DNA of 64,000 nt, from assembly GCA_022315425.1 (NCBI GenBank), contig JAIUPT010000028.1, forward strand, positions 620,001-684,000. The letters run 5' to 3'. This stretch comes from Pseudevernia furfuracea. Lineage: Eukaryota > Ascomycota > Lecanoromycetes > Lecanorales > Parmeliaceae. The notes beneath the pieces are model-generated. The model was not told the DNA's origin and did no database searches. It saw only the letters and a list, made by a program, of their open reading frames with translations. This document shows, in pieces, positions 59,318-64,000 of the stretch (position 1 is the stretch's first letter; every line of letters starts with the position of its first letter). The position numbers and the translations under genes are program-made.

Positions 59318-60256
59318 TCATCGAGGCTCACTCATTGCATTGTATGCCCATTGGTAACTACCTAAAAAGACAGCACCTCCAGCACTTATCCACAGCACTC
59401 TGGGACCCATTCCTGCAAAGAAAGCCCTAGGCCCTGATTCTCTCAAGATCCTCATAAGCAACACTCCAGCTCTCTCCCTTTCCCTCGCCAACATCAGCCT
59501 CGTCTTCAGAACGTCCAACGGCGTCGTCACCCCAGCAGCTACAGCCCCTGCCACACTTCCAAAGACTCCGCTTTCCACCGCCGTTATACCATCTTTCCCC
59601 GTCTTCCTCCTCCGCCACTCCTTCAACCCCTCCCACAACGGAAATTGTATAACCGTAAACGGCACCTCCCGCATAACAGTAACACTCCATCCCCTATACA
59701 TCTCCCTCCACACCCCCACCACCCCAATGTTCCTTCTCTGCCCCAAAATAAATCTCAAGGCTGCCAAGGAACTCTGCTGCTGTTTTGCTTGCGCCCTTTG
59801 CTTCACTACCTCTGTCGGCACCCTAACCGCACAGGCAGCCACTTCACCCACACTGGCTGCCGCCATATGCTCAAGGGGTTCGCTCCAGTCTCCCATCCAT
59901 TTTTTCCCTTGTTCAGCTTCACGCGCTCGTTCCGAGAGCGATTTTACATACTCATAGCTCACGAAGAAAAGAGCAGCACCAGGGGCAGAGCCAGTGATTG
60001 CGGAGCCGACGCCGGCGTAAATGCCGCGGAAACCGCCGGATTGGTAGAAGCCGGCGGAGGATTGGAGGCGGGTTTTTAGGGTGTCGATGGGGTAGAGGGA
60101 GAGGTCGACTGTTGTCCCTGCTAGGGCGCCTGCCTATGAATGTCAGTCTATTTAAGCATAGTGGTTTGAAAGAAGGAGGGTAAAAAATGGAAAGGTGAGG
60201 CTTACCAGGAGGGCACGTGCGAAGGGGCTTTCAACTTTGGAGGTTGACGATTCCAT
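59318..60256 (-). CDS. PET8: mitochondrial S-adenosylmethionine carrier
   Basis: Imports SAM into mitochondria in exchange for S-adenosylhomocysteine. Exons complement(60206..60256) and (59318..60133) with a 72-nt phase-0 intron; 288 residues (yeast Pet8 284). Three carrier repeats with PxD/ExxK/R signatures: YPIDTLKTRLQ, VPTEVVKQRAQ and TPLDVLKTRLM. The first exon gives MESSTSKVESPFARALL and continues AGALAGTTVDLSLYPID. GFRGIYAGVGSAITGSAPGA and GWSVTVMREVPFTVIQFPLW, then GMGPRVLWISAGGAVFLGSY, are SAM-carrier specific. It is divergent from the TilS-type gene, itself probably mitochondrial. Confidence 0.93.
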
Positions 60257-60500
60257 GCTTGACGCTCCGCTTTGAAGCCAGTAGATATTTACCGCGAGGC
60301 ATCGGGGCTCGCGGACATGCAAGGATGCGCACGCATGCTGTCTTTCATCATTGCGAAGACTAGATGAAAAGTTCGGTTCTCCGGTGAGGAAGGCGGAAAT
60401 CGCGGCCGGCCTCAGCCTTACAGAAATCAGGCCTTGGCGTCGAGGCGCCGAGCTCCACGAGAGTTCACTTATCCTTCTACAGGGTTATGGTGGTCGCAGA
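60257..60500. promoter_or_regulatory. bidirectional promoter region, PET8/TilS-type gene
   Basis: 244 bp between two divergent start codons of genes whose products probably both act in mitochondria. No TATA box noted. Assignment by orientation. Confidence 0.45.
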
Positions 60501-62473
60501 ATGATGCCCAGTCTGGGCTCGAAAGCCTTGCCGCCTTCTCCAATCGGTGTTACCGAGTTTTATGATGTTTTCGCGCCATTATGGATCAAGTATATCGACC
60601 CTGTGCCGATATACAAGAAGCCCGGAATCGGTATTTTCCCCCCCTTTTTTTCTCTTCTGAAGTCTCTGATTGCCTGTAGGCATCGCTGTCAGCGGGGGTG
60701 TTGATTCTACGGCTCTGGCTGCTCTCTGCATTGCTCTCACGAGATACCCTCCCGCGACGCAGCGCTTTGATTTCCAATTTCGGCCTTTCATTATTGATCA
60801 CAAAGCTCGAGAAGGAAGCTCTGAAGAGGTAGAGCGAGTCCGACAAAGACTGGCAAGAATGGGTACAACTCCCTGATTGGCCTAAAAGTCCTCCTATTGA
60901 CTTAGAAGGTCTGCGTCCTTATGTTAGAAGCTTGACGTGGCCCGATTCAGTTTCGCCTTTGGATCTACCAGGTTTTGAAACTCAGGCGCGGCGTCTCCGC
61001 TACCAAACCCTGGGGGATGAATGTCGTAAACAAGGTATTCAGTACCTTCTGCTAGCTCATCATAATGATGATCAGGCTGAAACAGTCTTAATGCGTTTGG
61101 CTTCTGGGCACAAGGGTCTTGGATTGCAAGGGATGCGGCCTAGCGCAGACGTACCTGAATGCTGGGGCATGCATGGTGTTCATCGGAGTGGCACAAGAGA
61201 CCTGGCCGCTTTGAGACTCTGTAGGGAGGAGAAGGAAGACCCATCATCTCCAAAAGCACAGCATTTCAGGCGGGTACTTGCAAGATACGATATATTTGAG
61301 AACGGCGGAGTCAAAATCTTGAGACCATTATTAGGCTTCAGCAAGGAAAGACTTATTCAGACATGCCGCGCTCAAGGTTTGTCTTGGGAAGAGGACAAGA
61401 CCAACAAAGATATATGGAGAACGACTCGCAACAACGTTCGGGAGCTTCTGCGTAGCGGTAAGCTTCCGCAAGCTCTGCGGAAAACTTCGATGCTCCAATT
61501 GGCAAAGCGAACCTCCGAAAACTTTCAAAAAACAAACGCTACTGTCGGGAGGATTGTGTCTTGCTGTGAAATGTTGCTTGTCGATACACGCTGTGGTGGA
61601 CTGACTGTCCGCCTTCCTAGCAGACTCTTGAGACTCTGTCGAGGTCTTGGACTAGAAGAAGCATGGACGGTGGATTTGAGGAGACTTCGACTTACAGCTA
61701 CGTTACTCCTACGAAATCTCGTGCAAATAGTCACACCGCAAGAAGAGGTGTCCTTGCAAAGCTTGAAACAAGCGGCGGTGACAATCTTTCCTGAGCTAAA
61801 CGACAGAGTTACTGCGGCCGACAGAAGGCTTCAGCCTACAACTTTCACCGCAGGCGGTGTTCAGTTCCAACGGCTCCATTCTCCCCTGCCAGCGCCACGG
61901 TCAGAATTGGATCCAGCCGTTTCTGGCACGTGGCAGGATCTGGACCCTGTTTTCGTGTGGAAGTTGACTCGCCAACCATTCTCGAAGGCACCACTGAGTC
62001 TCACCGTACAGCCTTCAGCAAACATGGGACCTAGGGCTGCGGACGATTCGCCTTCTTGGTCTTCTTGGCAGCTCTGGGATGGCCGATATTGGATAAGACT
62101 CCTCAATCATACCTGTCGGCCCCTGATTGTACGCTGCTTTCAGCTTTCCGATCTTCAATATCTTCGCTCTATCCTCACCCCTCAACGCTACAAAGAATTT
62201 CATAAATTCCTTCTTCTCGCTGCACCTGACAAGGTGCGCTGGACTCTACTTGCACTTGCGGAGCTCGGAGACGATCCCTTGAGTGTAGGTCGCGTTCTCG
62301 CATTGCCCACACTTGGGCAAGCCGGCACTTTCGATAATGGGGATAGCAATGGAACGAATAAAGTCGATTGGCAGGTTCGCTACAAATATGTCGAACTCGG
62401 GCACCAAAAATCCGATGATGATTTTGGTGAAATCAACAAGAATCCATTTCTCATCAGCTCATGGAAAGGTTGA
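60501..62473 (+). CDS. tRNA(Ile)-lysidine synthetase-like PP-loop protein (TilS family)
   Basis: In bacteria TilS attaches lysine to C34 of tRNA-Ile(CAU) so that it reads AUA. Exons 60501..60630, 60680..60862 and 60906..62473; introns of 49 and 43 nt, both phase 1; 626 residues. The PP-loop is GIAVSGGVDSTALAAL (about residues 43-60), restored exactly across intron 1. IIDHKAREGSSEEVERVRQRL and FETQARRLRYQTLGDECRKQ, then YLLLAHHNDDQAETVLMRLASG, ILRPLLGFSKERLI and WEEDKTNKDIWRTTRNNVREL, are TilS blocks. The 43-nt intron is very short but both sides are clearly coding in frames that only it reconciles. No strong presequence is visible. A mitochondrial site is inferred from the reaction. Confidence 0.85.
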
Positions 62474-63339
62474 ACGACCGCCGATCTTCCTATGCTCACT
62501 TTCCAGGCTGCTCAGGTCAAATGACCTTCTGAAAAGTAAGAGCGTATGATGTCGCAAAAGAAAACTGCCGGCCGTCAGTGCACCAATCGGAATTACAATC
62601 TAGCCACACAGCTACAACGAAGAACAAGGGACTGCCTCGTCGTCTCAGAGTACTTGCTCGTTTGCGACATAAGGATAACAAGAAGCGCACCAACAGTCCC
62701 ATTGCGCACCGAGGATGTCAGTACCAAGGTGGTGTCGCAGAGTAGGTGGCTGAGTCACAGAGAACCTCTATCTTTTTCTCTACGAAACTGCCGTGACCTT
62801 TGCCCCGTCCTCATCACATCAGAATATAAATCCTCAAACAGGTTCGCCCGTGCGCCAATTTGATTTTGAGGTGTTGTAGAGGCTGGAAATGAGTCACGAG
62901 CCATATCATTATTTCTAATGAGCTCCAAATCAACAGGTTTGGTTTTGAAGTTGCATCGCGGAGTACATTATTGGACTATAAAGGACATCCCTTTTCTTAT
63001 GGAACATCATGCCTCCTTCCAATTGTGCAATAAAAAGTCAGGGGACGATTTCTCATCTATATAAGAGTGACTTCTCTCGCTCGGTCCTGAATTTCCTCTC
63101 CAGATTCCTCCTCAACAGCTCCCAACAGACTACCATCTTGAAGTTCCTCAGCATCGTTAATTACCCGTTCAGCAGATTCATCCCTGACGGAACATCGATC
63201 ACCGTAGGTAATTCCTGAAAGCTTGCCGAGAGAGCAAACGTGATTTGATGTTATGTGCTGATGCTCCATCCCTGCATTCCACGTCATACTTTGGCGAAGT
63301 TATTCTTCTGCCTGCGCTTGTTCTTACCTAAGTCATCCT
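62474..63339. other. 866-bp region without a supported gene
   Basis: Downstream of the TilS-type gene; contains short frames without family resemblance. Nothing else recognised. Confidence 0.35.
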
Positions 63340-63747
63340 ATGACACTCGAGATCATGGATCATGGCAAAACACTAACCGGAGCACCTAATACGCCGGGCA
63401 CACCCTTAACGCCCGACCCACCCCAAAAGATCCTGTCGCACTCGGAATCCTGGATAACTACAAGACCCCAGCCTGCAAGCGCGTGAGGCGTGAGGAACTG
63501 CGTAATATCTACGCTCTTGGTTGCAGAAATGCAGGCGGCCGTTCGAACATGGATGAAAGATAACGGATTAGATATAGAAGAGCTATTGCTGAGGTTCCAA
63601 AAGCCCGAAGACCCTTTGACAGCAGCAGTTCGAGATAGCTTCAAGACCTCGCCAATTGAAAAACAACGTGCAGGCCATGTGGGAAAAGACAAACCCTATG
63701 TGGGTTTACTCTCCCGTACAAGAAGGTCCTCTTTAATGGCGACCTAG
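63340..63747 (+). CDS. possible small two-exon gene of unknown function, structure uncertain
   Basis: A frame from ATG 63340 (MTLEIMDHGKTLTGAPNTPG, then a TPLTPDPPQKI stretch) and a second frame from about 63527 (MQAAVRTWMKDNGLDIEELL, then LRFQKPEDPLTAAVRD) both look coding. They join in frame only if the 48-nt intron uses a GC donor (exon 63340..63478, intron 63479..63526); the nearby GTGAGG donor gives the wrong phase. Read straight on, the second exon stops at 63747, giving about 119 residues. It may have further exons, or be a broken gene. No family recognised. Confidence 0.35.
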
Positions 63748-64000
63748 GCCCGGAACCTATCCAGAGGATTGCATCGCGGGTCAGACATTCCATGCGTTAC
63801 AGGTGTTCCTGTCATTCGTCATTGTCCCACTCGATGTTCAACATGTAACGGGCTCAGACCCATCTAGCTGCTTATAGGGGGATCAATCAATAGACCTGTG
63901 TCAGTGGCCACATCTGGCATTGGAAAAGTTCAGCTTCATCATCATCATCCTCTGCTAATCAAACAAGCCCAAAAGAACCGATCTCCCCCCACATCCACTC
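63748..64000. other. right end of the window, no gene recognised
   Basis: 253 bp with an ATCATCATCATC run near 63937 and no supported gene. Confidence 0.3.

Noticed and set aside
1..64000. tRNA, 5S rRNA, CRISPR or intact transposon
   Set aside because: Reading both strands I found no convincing T-loop box with matching acceptor stem, no 5S-like start, no spaced identical repeats and no transposase or reverse-transcriptase gene; a covariance-model scan would be decisive.

Overview
This is a gene-dense stretch of a nuclear chromosome from a filamentous ascomycete (Pezizomycotina). The evidence is the many short GT-AG introns (mostly 45-70 nt) with CTAAC/CTGAC-like branch sites, a 13-kb cytoplasmic dynein heavy chain of fungal length, an AA9 polysaccharide monooxygenase, a 2EXR/F-box-like protein, and homologues that group with Aspergillus/Neurospora genes rather than yeast ones. 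The genus cannot be told from the window. Exon junctions were worked out by hand from splice consensus and frame continuity; wherever all junctions are given, the coding length is a whole number of codons.

Left part (1-15.4 kb): the tail of a ubiquitin-interacting-motif protein, ribose-5-phosphate isomerase and the NEDD8-activating-enzyme subunit Ula1 (divergent), an Asi-type RING membrane protein, a twin-ATPase ABC protein with a mitochondrial-like leader, mitochondrial Hsp10 with a heat-shock element in its promoter, a VAMP7-type SNARE, a membrane GNAT acetyltransferase, and an eight-exon gene for a strongly diverged histone H4 variant.

Middle part (15.4-34.6 kb): an ankyrin fragment, a secreted AA9 monooxygenase with a CBM18 chitin-binding tail, a decayed but intron-bearing copy of adenylosuccinate synthetase, TYW1 (wybutosine), a PQ-loop membrane protein, a TauD-type dioxygenase, an XPF/SHOC1-like putative meiotic protein, and a WD40 protein of the Swt21/WDR79 type.

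Right part (34.8-64 kb): the dynein heavy chain, survival factor Svf1, mitochondrial ribosomal protein L11, a 2EXR/F-box-like gene, a Hal4/Sat4-type kinase, a WDR48/Bun107 WD40 protein (deubiquitinase partner), the mitochondrial SAM carrier Pet8, a TilS-type tRNA-lysidine synthetase, and an unresolved small gene near the edge.

Several head-to-head pairs involve mitochondrial functions (ABC protein/Hsp10; Pet8/TilS; Svf1/L11). The most unusual items are the H4 variant, which keeps its frame through seven introns but has an acetylatable lysine replaced by arginine and a long N-terminal tail, and the AA9-CBM18 protein, which lacks a normally conserved second-sphere histidine. No complete transposon, tRNA, rRNA or CRISPR was recognised.
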